Shown: positions 1 through 7,472 of the stretch, piece after piece | Numbering within the stretch: the first letter of the stretch is position 1 | How the letters are laid out: every line of letters starts with the position of its first letter | DNA from: an uncultured Bacillota bacterium | GTDB lineage: Bacteria; Bacillota; Dehalobacteriia; UBA4068 | Direction: 5' to 3' | Length of the DNA stretch: 33,683 nt | Assembly (NCBI GenBank): GCA_934271085.1 | Contig: CAKQQU010000015.1 | Location: 1 to 33,683, forward strand | Program-made: the position numbers and the translations under genes | Notes under the pieces: model-generated | The model's database searches: none | Seen by the model: the letters and a program-made list of their open reading frames with translations, nothing else | What the model was told of the DNA's origin: nothing

Positions 1-897
1 CTCCAGGGGGGCGCAGCCTGGGATCTCTCCATCCAGTTCTGCCGCAACAGGCCTGGCACTGGCAAAGCGGGCTCTGCTGGTCTGCCGGTAAACAACACCG
101 TCGATATCCAGGACAGTCCCGTCATAAACCTTGGTAAAAAGTTTTAGTATCTGTAATCTCGTTTTTCTAGGTATCAAAAGCAGATCCAGCTTACCGTCGG
201 TAAGACTAGCTTGGGGGAACAGTATCATTCCGCCGCCGATATAGGCGCCGTTGCCGCAACCCATGATAATATATTCCCCGGAAAATTTTTCATCATCCAA
301 TTCTATTTCCGTAACGGTATAATTAAAATTCATCAGAATTTTCAGGGCGGTCAGTTTAAAAGCTATCCTGCCATTACGCCAGAATCGCTTGACCTTCCCG
401 CTGTTATCATTTACCGCCTCGCAGGTATCGGCTCCCGCCCCAATATCAAAACTGTTTATAAAATAACGGCAATCCCCCTGGTCAAAGCGGCAGCGGCCTA
501 TATCAATAAGCCGGGGACTGGAATTTTCAATCAGCTCGCGCAGGCTGCATTTGCCTCCCGGATATATGCTGCGGCTGAAGTCGCAGGCTGAACCGGTGGG
601 ATAAGCTGCCAATATAATATCGCTGCGTATAAGTTTATCATCGCAGACAAGGGCATTAATAGTGTCATAAAGAGTGCCGTCCCCGCCTACGGCTATCACC
701 ACTTCCGCATCCTTTTCCAGAACTGCCCGGCGAATTTGCCCGCAGATCTCACCGGGGCGGGTGTATTCCCAGGAATATGTATAACCGGCCGCATCCAGCA
801 AGGGCAAAGAAGCATCCCAAAAGGCTGCGGCAGTTCCTCCGCCGGAAACGGGGTTTACTATAAAAAACAGCTTTTTATCCTTGACTCCCCTGCTCAT
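1..897 (-). CDS. YegS/DgkB-type diacylglycerol (lipid) kinase, 3' end cut by window
   Basis: The frame is open from an ATG at 897 to the left edge, so the C-terminus lies outside the window (299 codons seen). The conceptual protein has the lipid-kinase catalytic-domain signature: a VIAVGGDGTLYDTINAL stretch at about residue 73 (GGDGT nucleotide-binding motif) and the YPTGSACDFSRS loop that corresponds to the GTGNDFAR motif of the family, with Ser-Ala-Cys replacing the usual Gly-Asn. Members of this family phosphorylate diacylglycerol or related lipids with ATP at the inner membrane face. It starts 17 bases after panC with an AGAGGGTG ribosome site, so it is probably the last seen member of the folP-folB-folK/panC operon. 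The exact lipid substrate cannot be told from sequence. Confidence 0.85.
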   Translation of the reverse strand, partial: MSRGVKDKKLFFIVNPVSGGGTAAAFWDASLPLLDAAGYTYSWEYTRPGEICGQIRRAVLEKDAEVVIAVGGDGTLYDTINALVCDDKLIRSDIILAAYPTGSACDFSRSIYPGGKCSLRELIENSSPRLIDIGRCRFDQGDCRYFINSFDIGAGADTCEAVNDNSGKVKRFWRNGRIAFKLTALKILMNFNYTVTEIELDDEKFSGEYIIMGCGNGAYIGGGMILFPQASLTDGKLDLLLIPRKTRLQILKLFTKVYDGTVLDIDGVVYRQTSRARFASARPVAAELDGEIPGCAPLE

Positions 898-914
898 CCA
901 GGCACCCTCTTCGC

Positions 915-2288
915 TTATTTCTCACCCAAAATAGTGTTATCGATAAGCCTGGTACTGCCGAAATACACTGCCATAGCAGCCAATACCGGCCCTTCAATCC
1001 TGGATACCGGCAAAAGGTCCACTGTATCCACCAAAGTAAGATAATCTATACGGGCCAGCGGAGAGCTGCTTATCTCCTTCTCCATCAGGGATATTATAGC
1101 CTGGCTGTCACGCTGGCCGGCAGCATAGCATCTCTCTGCCGCAGCTACTGCCCGGGAAAGGCAAAGAGCCTGCTGACGCTCTTCTTCGCTGAGATAAACA
1201 TTACGGGAACTGCGGGCCAGACCGTCTTCCTCTCTTATGATAGGCATTCTGTGCAGGGTAAGCTTATCATCCAGATTAAGATCCCGCACCATCCGCTCCA
1301 GAATAAAGAACTGCTGGGCATCTTTTTGACCGAAATAGGCGTTAGCCGGCTGAACAATATTGAACAGCTTCAGCACCACAGTGCATACGCCCCGGAAATG
1401 AATAGGGCGGGTGACGCCGCAAAGCCGGGTCTCCAGTTGAGTAGGTTCAACATAGGTAATAAAATGTTCCGGATACATCTCCCTGGGCTCCGGAGCAAAA
1501 ATCACATCCACCCCGGCCTGTTCACAGGCCAGACTATCCGCCGCCAGATCTCTGGGGTAACGCTCATAATCCTCGTTGGGGCCAAACTGGGTAGGATTCA
1601 CAAATATACTTACTACAACAATATCATTATTATTACGGGCTGCCTCTATCAGAGACAAATGCCCCTGATGAAGATACCCCATAGTAGGCACCAGACCGAC
1701 GGTTTTACCTTCCTTATGCCAGAACCGTGCCAGTTCGCCCATTTCCTTAACGCTGCTGACTGTTTTCATTTGCTCATTACCTCTCATCCATTCAGATCCC
1801 TTGATCAAAAGTTTGACTTTCTGTTCTCCGCCAATACCGCAAAGGATATCAGACAGCTTTTCCCCATCCGGAAGCGTCATACCGCCGGCTATCTCTGCCA
1901 GAGGCTGCAAGACAAATAAGCGCTGCTTCATAAGGGGATGCGGCACAGTCAGCCGGGGGTCATCCAGCACCAGGCCTTCAATAAGCAGGATATCTATATC
2001 CAGCCTGCGGGGAGCCCAATGATACTTGCGCTCTCTGCCGGAAAGCTCTTCTGCCTTCTGCGTCAACTGTAGCAGCTCATAGGGGCCCAGCGCAGTGCTG
2101 ATCTCCACCACTGCGTTATAATAGTTTTCCTGACCTTCTACCCCCCAGGGGCTGGTCTCGTATACAGAAGAAATTTTTCCAACGGTTATACCGGGATGGC
2201 CGGCCAGAAAGCTGACGGCGAAACGCAGCCACTTAAGCCTGTCCCCCATATTGCTGCCCAGGCCCAACCAGACGCACCGGGGCATCAT
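915..2288 (-). CDS. folK-panC: FolK-PanC in one reading frame (HPPK + pantothenate synthetase)
   Basis: A single 457-codon frame holds two enzymes. Residues 1-165 are 6-hydroxymethyl-7,8-dihydropterin pyrophosphokinase (FolK): GLGSNMGDR near the start, SSVYETSPWG, RRLDIDILL and VPHPLMKQRLFVLQPL. Residues 174-457 are a full-length pantothenate synthetase (PanC, 284 residues): PTMGYLHQGH (HIGH-like), FVNPTQFGP, HFRGVCTVVLKLFNI, FGQKDAQQ and the DGLARSSRN loop. FolK makes the pyrophosphorylated pterin for folate; PanC joins pantoate and beta-alanine for coenzyme A. There is no stop codon between them. An internal ATG (codon 174) with an AGAGGT nine bases upstream sits exactly at the PanC N-terminus, so the locus could give a fusion, free PanC, or both. 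The FolK start overlaps the folB stop by 4 bases. Confidence 0.93.
   Translation of the reverse strand: MMPRCVWLGLGSNMGDRLKWLRFAVSFLAGHPGITVGKISSVYETSPWGVEGQENYYNAVVEISTALGPYELLQLTQKAEELSGRERKYHWAPRRLDIDILLIEGLVLDDPRLTVPHPLMKQRLFVLQPLAEIAGGMTLPDGEKLSDILCGIGGEQKVKLLIKGSEWMRGNEQMKTVSSVKEMGELARFWHKEGKTVGLVPTMGYLHQGHLSLIEAARNNNDIVVVSIFVNPTQFGPNEDYERYPRDLAADSLACEQAGVDVIFAPEPREMYPEHFITYVEPTQLETRLCGVTRPIHFRGVCTVVLKLFNIVQPANAYFGQKDAQQFFILERMVRDLNLDDKLTLHRMPIIREEDGLARSSRNVYLSEEERQQALCLSRAVAAAERCYAAGQRDSQAIISLMEKEISSSPLARIDYLTLVDTVDLLPVSRIEGPVLAAMAVYFGSTRLIDNTILGEK
1767..1784 (-). promoter_or_regulatory. internal ribosome site and start codon for free PanC
   Basis: On the minus strand AGAGGT is followed after nine bases by ATG AAA ACA GTC, which is the expected N-terminus of a stand-alone PanC (MKTVSSVKEMGE). 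It lies in frame inside the folK reading frame. The site is directly seen; its use is inferred. Confidence 0.5.
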
Positions 2289-2656
2289 CTATCCTCCGGG
2301 CGCTGTTTGCGTTCCATCTCAATGGCAGCCGGGAACACCATATTATCCAGGCGTGCCTGGGATTTTTCCACCCGGATGCGTACCTTGGCAATACGTTTAT
2401 CCTCCAGTATCATACTGGCCAGCCGGGAGGTAAGGGTCTCCAGCAGCTGAAAGCTGTTGTCTTCCACAAAAGATCTGATCTTGCAGTAAAGTTGGGCATA
2501 ATCCAGGGTATCTGCCAGATCATCGCTGGCAGCGGCTGCAGAAAGATCCGTATAAAGGGCAACGTCAATGGAAAAAGGCTGCTTTACCAATTTTTCCACA
2601 GGGTTTACACCATGTTTGCCCATGACCTGAATATTACTGAGAATTATTTTATCCAC
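2285..2656 (-). CDS. folB: dihydroneopterin aldolase FolB
   Basis: The product is 123 residues, normal for FolB, which splits 7,8-dihydroneopterin to 6-hydroxymethyl-dihydropterin and glycolaldehyde. Seen are the N-terminal IILSNIQVMGKHGVNPVE with the conserved Glu, a LDYAQLY segment with the active-site Tyr region, LLETLTSRLA, and VRIRVEKSQA with the conserved Lys. The start is GTG, embedded in the folP stop (TAGTG, one-base overlap), and the end overlaps the folK start by ATGA. Translation of folP, folB and folK is therefore likely coupled. Confidence 0.93.
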   Translation of the reverse strand: MDKIILSNIQVMGKHGVNPVEKLVKQPFSIDVALYTDLSAAAASDDLADTLDYAQLYCKIRSFVEDNSFQLLETLTSRLASMILEDKRIAKVRIRVEKSQARLDNMVFPAAIEMERKQRPEDR

Positions 2657-3447
2657 TATTCCTCCGCACCTTTCATTAAAGAACCAAAAATTTTTAAAGC
2701 CTGTACACTGGCTGCTACGTCATGCACCCTGATAATGCTGGCCCCCCTGCTTACGGCGAACAGCTCCGAAGCAATATTGCCGGGACCCCTCTGCCCCGCT
2801 TCGCCGCCGCCCAGAGCGCCGATAAAACGCTTATTGGACATGCCCAGCAGCAGCGGCCTGCCGAACTCCAGAAAATCTGCCGTATGCGCCACCAGCCTGC
2901 GGCACTGTTCCATATCCATATCAAAACCTATACCCGGATCCAGGATCAATTTATCAAAAGGCACTCCCTGAGAAACCGCCATTTCAATATTCCTCTCAAA
3001 AAAGCTTTTCATCTGCGATATAATATCGCCCTTTGCAAAAGGCCCCCGGAACATCAGGACCAGATACGAATCATAGGCAGCGGCTACCCGGCTCATCTCC
3101 GGGGTGGGCAGACCGCTGTTGTTAATGATGGTAAATCCGTATTCAAGAGCTGCTTTTGCAACCTCCGGTTTATCGGTATCAATAGAAAGGGGCGGCAGCT
3201 CATCCGCAGGCAATATATCCAGCAAAGGGCTAAGCCTGTCCAGTTCCTGACCGGCGCTTAGCGGAGTATAACCGGGACGGGAGGATGCGGCACCTATATC
3301 CAGGATATCAGCTCCCGCATCAGCCAGCTCCCTGGCATGAGCCAAAGCATCCTGCTTATTAAAATATAACCCTCCGTCAAAAAATGAATCCGGGGTGATA
3401 TTTACTATGCCCATTACCATGGGTCTTTCAAAAAAAAGTTTTTTCAT
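2656..3447 (-). CDS. folP: dihydropteroate synthase FolP
   Basis: DHPS condenses the pterin pyrophosphate from FolK with p-aminobenzoate. The TIM-barrel motifs are clear: MVMGIVNITPDSFFDGG, DIGAASSRPG, LSIDTD, LILDPGIGF, MSNKRFIG and RVHDV. The frame is open further up to an ATG at 3480, but that codon lacks a ribosome site, while the ATG at 3447 has AGGAG seven bases upstream and begins just before the conserved barrel (263 residues), so 3447 is preferred. Two usual pterin-contact positions differ: the INDxxS motif reads INNSG (Asp to Asn), and the MHMxGN motif reads LMFRGP. The Asp of LDPGIGF and the Lys of SNKRF are present, so activity is still likely. It heads the operon folP-folB-folK/panC. 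Confidence 0.92.
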   Translation of the reverse strand: MKKLFFERPMVMGIVNITPDSFFDGGLYFNKQDALAHARELADAGADILDIGAASSRPGYTPLSAGQELDRLSPLLDILPADELPPLSIDTDKPEVAKAALEYGFTIINNSGLPTPEMSRVAAAYDSYLVLMFRGPFAKGDIISQMKSFFERNIEMAVSQGVPFDKLILDPGIGFDMDMEQCRRLVAHTADFLEFGRPLLLGMSNKRFIGALGGGEAGQRGPGNIASELFAVSRGASIIRVHDVAASVQALKIFGSLMKGAEE

Positions 3448-3481
3448 CTGATACTCCTGTATTTGGACATATTTCGACATA

Positions 3482-3499
3482 ACAGGTACAAAAACCTGT
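3482..3499. promoter_or_regulatory. short perfect dyad upstream of folP
   Basis: ACAGGT and ACCTGT arms separated by six bases lie 35-52 bases before the chosen folP start. It could be an operator or a small leader hairpin. No regulator is named by the sequence. Confidence 0.3.
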
Positions 3500-3523
3500 C
3501 TTTTATTTTCAGCCTTTTAACAG

Positions 3524-3560
3524 CCAAAAGCCCCGGCGTTAAAACGCTAAGGGCTTTTGG
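3524..3560 (-). terminator. probable terminator hairpin after ftsH
   Basis: Ten-base perfect arms (CCAAAAGCCC / GGGCTTTTGG) enclose a second small stem (GCGTT / AACGC). It lies 38 bases after the ftsH stop and before folP. There is no long U tract after the stem, so it may be a weak or processing structure that separates the two transcription units. Confidence 0.5.
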
Positions 3561-3598
3561 TAAAATACTGATTCGGATTATCAACAAAACGCGCCAAA

Positions 3599-5581
3599 CT
3601 ACTGCTTATCTTCAAACGATATATGGATGTCGGGATCTGCTGTTTCTTCCCCGTCATCCTTTACAGCCTGGGCTGATCTGCGGGCCTGTATCTTCTCAGC
3701 CAAAGCGGCTGCTGCGGCAGATTTTTCCGCATCCGCTTTCAAAGCAGCGGCTGCTGCTTCGGCCATAGCCTCGCCTGCGGGAGCGCTTTTACTCATTATC
3801 TTATAGAAATCAACCGCTTCGATAGTCTCGCATTCTATCAGCTTCTGGGCCACCTGATTCAGCTCATCCATATGTTCGGTGAGTATCTTTCTGGCGCGCT
3901 GATAGGCCTGGTCTATATAATTGCGGGCTTCCTTATCTATAGCGTAGGCAATGGCTTCGCTGTAATTCCGTTCATGAGAAATATCCCGTCCCAGGAATAT
4001 CGTATCCTGCCGCTTGCCAAAGGTCAGCGGGCCCAGTTCATCGCTCATGCCATAGCGGGTGATCATCTCCCTGACTGTATCTGTAGCCCGCTCCAGATCG
4101 TTCTGAGCGCCGGTGGAAATATCTCCCAGCACCAAAGATTCGGCCATACGGCCGCCCAGCAGCATCACCAGCGAATCCAGCATCTGGGATTTGGTAGCAT
4201 AGTTACGGTCTTCTTTGGGCAGCAGCAGCGTATAACCGCCGGCTCTGCCCCGGGGAATAATGGATACTTTATGCAAAGGATCGGAATTAGGCAGAAAATA
4301 GGATACTACGGCATGACCTGCCTCATGATAAGCCACCAGTTTCTTTTCCCTGGGGCTGATAACTTTCGATTTCTTTTCCGGCCCGGCGATGACCCGCTCC
4401 ACAGCCTGTTCCATTTCTTCCATATTTATCTTCTTTTTGCCGTGACGGGCAGCCAGCAGGGCAGCCTCGTTCAGCACATTGGCCAGATCCGCTCCGGTAA
4501 AACCGGGAGTACGGCGGGCAACAACATCCAGATCCACATCTGCTGCCAGGGGCTTGTTTTTGGCATGCACGCCCAGTATCTGCCTTCTGCCGGTAACATC
4601 CGGAGGATCAACGGTTATTTCCCGGTCAAAACGGCCCGGACGCAGCAGCGCCGGATCCAGAATATCCGGGCGGTTGGTCGCAGCCATAACAATGATACCC
4701 TCATTGTTGGAAAAGCCGTCCATTTCTACCAAAAGCTGGTTAAGGGTCTGCTCTCTTTCATCATGGCCTCCGCCCAGGCCTGCGCCTCTCTGACGGCCAA
4801 CGGCATCTATCTCATCGATAAATATAATACAGGGGCTATGCTTTTTGGCCTGGTCGAACAGGTCGCGGACGCGGCTGGCGCCAACGCCCACAAACATTTC
4901 CACAAAATCAGAGCCGGAAATGGAAAAGAAGGGTACTCCAGCCTCGCCTGCCACAGCACGGGCCAGCAAGGTTTTACCACAGCCGGGAGGGCCGTAAAGC
5001 AGCACGCCCTTGGGTATACGAGCGCCCAATGAGCTGTACTTACGGGGATCTTTCAGAAAGCCTACTACTTCTTCCAGCTCTTCTTTTACCTCGTCAACTC
5101 CCGCCACGTCGGCAAATGTGACTTTTTTGCGGGCATCGGTCTGCATTTTGGCACGGCTTTTGCCAAACTGCATCACTTTTCCGCCGCCGCCTTGACCCTG
5201 CTGCATCAAAAAGATAAATAGTCCGACTATAAGCAGCATGGGGATAAGCGTGCCCAAAAGGGACAGCCACCAGGAAGCAACTACCGCATCATAGGTTATA
5301 GTAACATTATTTTCCGTAAGATAATCTGCCAGGGCAGGATCAGCAAAAGTCACGGCCTTGAAAGCCTTGCCATCAGGAAGCTGGCCGGTTATGGTGTAAC
5401 GGCCGGCCTCAGTTTCAGCGGCAATAACCACCTCGGTGATCTCGCCGCCGGCTACTTTCTGCATAAACTGAGTATAGTTCAGCTCAGTAACAGCCGGCTT
5501 CTGGTTTCCCCATGTATAAAAAGAAAGGATGACCAGTACAATCAGAAAAAAGATGGTGAAATTTTTTAATATCTTATTCAA
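3599..5581 (-). CDS. ftsH: ATP-dependent zinc metalloprotease FtsH
   Basis: The 660-residue protein has the full FtsH layout: TM helix at about 8-24, an extracytoplasmic segment, a second TM at about 104-127, a glycine-rich linker, then the AAA+ domain with Walker A GPPGCGKT (197-204), Walker B IIFIDEID (252-259) and the second region of homology ending in RPGRFDR, and the M41 protease domain with the zinc motif HEAGH (419-423). It degrades membrane and short-lived cytosolic proteins. The C-terminus carries an unusual Ala-rich, probably helical tail (about 600-645). The start codon is TTG, with AAAGGAG six bases upstream. The place after tilS matches the conserved spoIIE-tilS-hpt-ftsH-fol order, with hpt missing. 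Confidence 0.97.
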   Translation of the reverse strand: MNKILKNFTIFFLIVLVILSFYTWGNQKPAVTELNYTQFMQKVAGGEITEVVIAAETEAGRYTITGQLPDGKAFKAVTFADPALADYLTENNVTITYDAVVASWWLSLLGTLIPMLLIVGLFIFLMQQGQGGGGKVMQFGKSRAKMQTDARKKVTFADVAGVDEVKEELEEVVGFLKDPRKYSSLGARIPKGVLLYGPPGCGKTLLARAVAGEAGVPFFSISGSDFVEMFVGVGASRVRDLFDQAKKHSPCIIFIDEIDAVGRQRGAGLGGGHDEREQTLNQLLVEMDGFSNNEGIIVMAATNRPDILDPALLRPGRFDREITVDPPDVTGRRQILGVHAKNKPLAADVDLDVVARRTPGFTGADLANVLNEAALLAARHGKKKINMEEMEQAVERVIAGPEKKSKVISPREKKLVAYHEAGHAVVSYFLPNSDPLHKVSIIPRGRAGGYTLLLPKEDRNYATKSQMLDSLVMLLGGRMAESLVLGDISTGAQNDLERATDTVREMITRYGMSDELGPLTFGKRQDTIFLGRDISHERNYSEAIAYAIDKEARNYIDQAYQRARKILTEHMDELNQVAQKLIECETIEAVDFYKIMSKSAPAGEAMAEAAAAALKADAEKSAAAAALAEKIQARRSAQAVKDDGEETADPDIHISFEDKQ

Positions 5582-6045
5582 AAGCTACTCCTTTCGCAAA
5601 CGATTGCGGGAAATGCAGTGAAACCGTGCAGTCTTATACTTTACATTATGCCGTGTTATTATGTTTTACTATCATTGACATACCGACATACCGGGGCATA
5701 AAGCCTTTTCTGTTTTTAAAGCCAGCCTGCGGCCACTTGCCATAAATACCGGTCATCCGGGCAGCCTGCGCCGGAATGTCCGGCAAAATCATCCTGCAAG
5801 CCAGCTCGCTGCCATCGGACAACGCATAAACCATAAATATAATAAAGAAAAAATACAGCGTCACAGTTGATCAGCCGGACGGCCAAAGGGCTTTACAATG
5901 GCTTACGGCAACAGTCATTCTGATTATATGGATAATTTTCTATGGATAATCGCTACTATGCCAACTGCCTGGAGGATATCAGACGTCCGTCCGGGGGATA
6001 TTTGCAAACGACTTTCCTGAGAATTACCGGTTTTTTATAATATTT
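5582..6045. other. 464-base gap between tilS and ftsH, no supported gene
   Basis: This stretch occupies the place where hpt is normally found, but no phosphoribosyltransferase motif is visible in any frame. A 72-codon minus frame inside it starts with GTG, has no ribosome site and matches nothing known to me. The part next to ftsH presumably holds the ftsH promoter and ribosome site; no consensus -35/-10 pair stands out. A short direct repeat TATGGATAA occurs twice near 5927-5950. Confidence 0.5.
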
Positions 6046-7377
6046 TTATATTTTAACACAGGGATCAAGTTTTATCAATACAGGCTTTGTGACAACTATC
6101 TGTTCTTTTTTCCACAGGCCGGCCAGCCAGATAATATCTTCTCCGGCAATCAAAACAGGCCATTGCGCCCTTAAATATACCGGGATATGCTTATCAATAA
6201 AAATATCCTTGATCTTTTTGCTGCCTGCCTTGCCGGAAGAATCCACTCTGTCCCCATCCTGCCTGCAGCGGAATGACAGCTGCGGCAGCAAAGATTCATC
6301 TACTATAAAACTCCATTTTTCTCCGGTTGAAGTATTACTGCTCAACGCCGCCTTATATTGCCAGGAAGTATCGGCCAGCCTGTGCCAGCAGTTATCAGCC
6401 TCTACCGGCAAAGGATCGTACCCCTTGGGCAGTTGTGGCATATACGGGGCGAAATAAAGCTCATCCCGCTGATAAGCCTTCATATCCGCAGGCAACTGCA
6501 CGCAATCCTCATCCCCAAGCTGCAGAACCGCTTCTGTATGGGCAAAATCCAGTTCTTCTCCTGTCAAAAGCTGCCATGCTTTACGCACGACCCTTCGCCG
6601 CAGAGCCAAAGGCAGTTTGGAAAGGCCGTCTTTGTTCAAAGCGTTCCGCTCCTCCAGCCAAAGCTGGGCAAAAGCATATTCGGCCATTTCATCCAGGAGA
6701 TAGTTTTCTTCCCGGCAAATATCGGCTGTGGTGTTCAGCGACTCTCTTATACGCGGATTGTACGAAGCAAGCTGGGGCAAAAGCTGATGCCTTATCCTGT
6801 TGCGCAAATAAATTATATCCTGATTGCTGGCATCCTCGCAATACTCCAGACCATGACGGGCCGCATAATCCAGTATATCGCTGCGGGAGGCAAAAAGCAG
6901 CGGCCTGATGATATCATTATTCTTGGGAGCCATGGCAGCCAGCCCATTGGGGCCGCTGCCCCTGAGCAGATGCAGCAGCACCGTCTCCGCCTGATCATCG
7001 GCATGATGCGCCACGGCAATGGCACAGGCCCCGATTTTTGGGGCAGTGGAGCGCAAAAAAGCGTACCGCTCTTTTCTGGCGGTATCCTCAATATTACCGC
7101 CAAGAGCCCGGATATCCGCGCTGCCGCTGAAAAAGGCGGTATCGTGGGAAGCCGCAAAATCAGCCACAAACAAGGCTTCCTCCGCTGATTCCGGACGCAG
7201 CTTATGATCAAAATGGGCAACAGCCGCTTCTATACGCAGGCTCGAGCGAAGAGAAAGTATTATATGCGCCAGACAGAGGGAATCAACACCGCCGGAAACA
7301 GCCAGCAGCACTCTGTCCCCTGCCTGCAAAAGACCTTGCTCCCTGATATAAAGCTCCGTCCTTTTGGCCAGGTCCAT
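6046..7377 (-). CDS. tilS: tRNA(Ile) lysidine synthetase TilS
   Basis: TilS uses ATP and lysine to convert C34 of the AUA-reading tRNA(Ile) to lysidine. The 443-residue product has the PP-loop SGGVDS (28-33), HFDHKLRPESA, VAHHADDQAETVLLHLLRGSG, a RNRIRHQLLP segment and the substrate-binding and C-terminal TilS domains. The start ATG has AAAGGAG seven bases upstream. It is separated from the upstream spoIIE by a strong hairpin, so it is probably transcribed mainly from its own promoter or by read-through. Confidence 0.95.
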   Translation of the reverse strand: MDLAKRTELYIREQGLLQAGDRVLLAVSGGVDSLCLAHIILSLRSSLRIEAAVAHFDHKLRPESAEEALFVADFAASHDTAFFSGSADIRALGGNIEDTARKERYAFLRSTAPKIGACAIAVAHHADDQAETVLLHLLRGSGPNGLAAMAPKNNDIIRPLLFASRSDILDYAARHGLEYCEDASNQDIIYLRNRIRHQLLPQLASYNPRIRESLNTTADICREENYLLDEMAEYAFAQLWLEERNALNKDGLSKLPLALRRRVVRKAWQLLTGEELDFAHTEAVLQLGDEDCVQLPADMKAYQRDELYFAPYMPQLPKGYDPLPVEADNCWHRLADTSWQYKAALSSNTSTGEKWSFIVDESLLPQLSFRCRQDGDRVDSSGKAGSKKIKDIFIDKHIPVYLRAQWPVLIAGEDIIWLAGLWKKEQIVVTKPVLIKLDPCVKI

Positions 7378-7404
7378 ATAACGCTCCTTTCTGGTGCTGT
7401 TTTA

Positions 7405-7437
7405 CACAAAAATAGAAACTGCAATGCAGTTTCTATT
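7405..7437 (-). terminator. intrinsic terminator after spoIIE
   Basis: A perfect 13-base dyad (AATAGAAACTGCA / TGCAGTTTCTATT, one-base centre) is followed on the minus strand by TTTTTGTG, starting 36 bases beyond the spoIIE stop and just before tilS. Confidence 0.75.
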
Positions 7438-7472
7438 CTGTAAATATTATTCTTTTCCTGCTTATAGGGTTA

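Noticed and set aside
3872..5032. 386-codon plus-strand frame
   Set aside because: Complete antisense shadow of ftsH, which has full family motifs; no ribosome site.
5646..5864. 72-codon minus-strand frame between tilS and ftsH
   Set aside because: GTG start without a ribosome site and a composition unlike the neighbouring genes; judged a chance frame.
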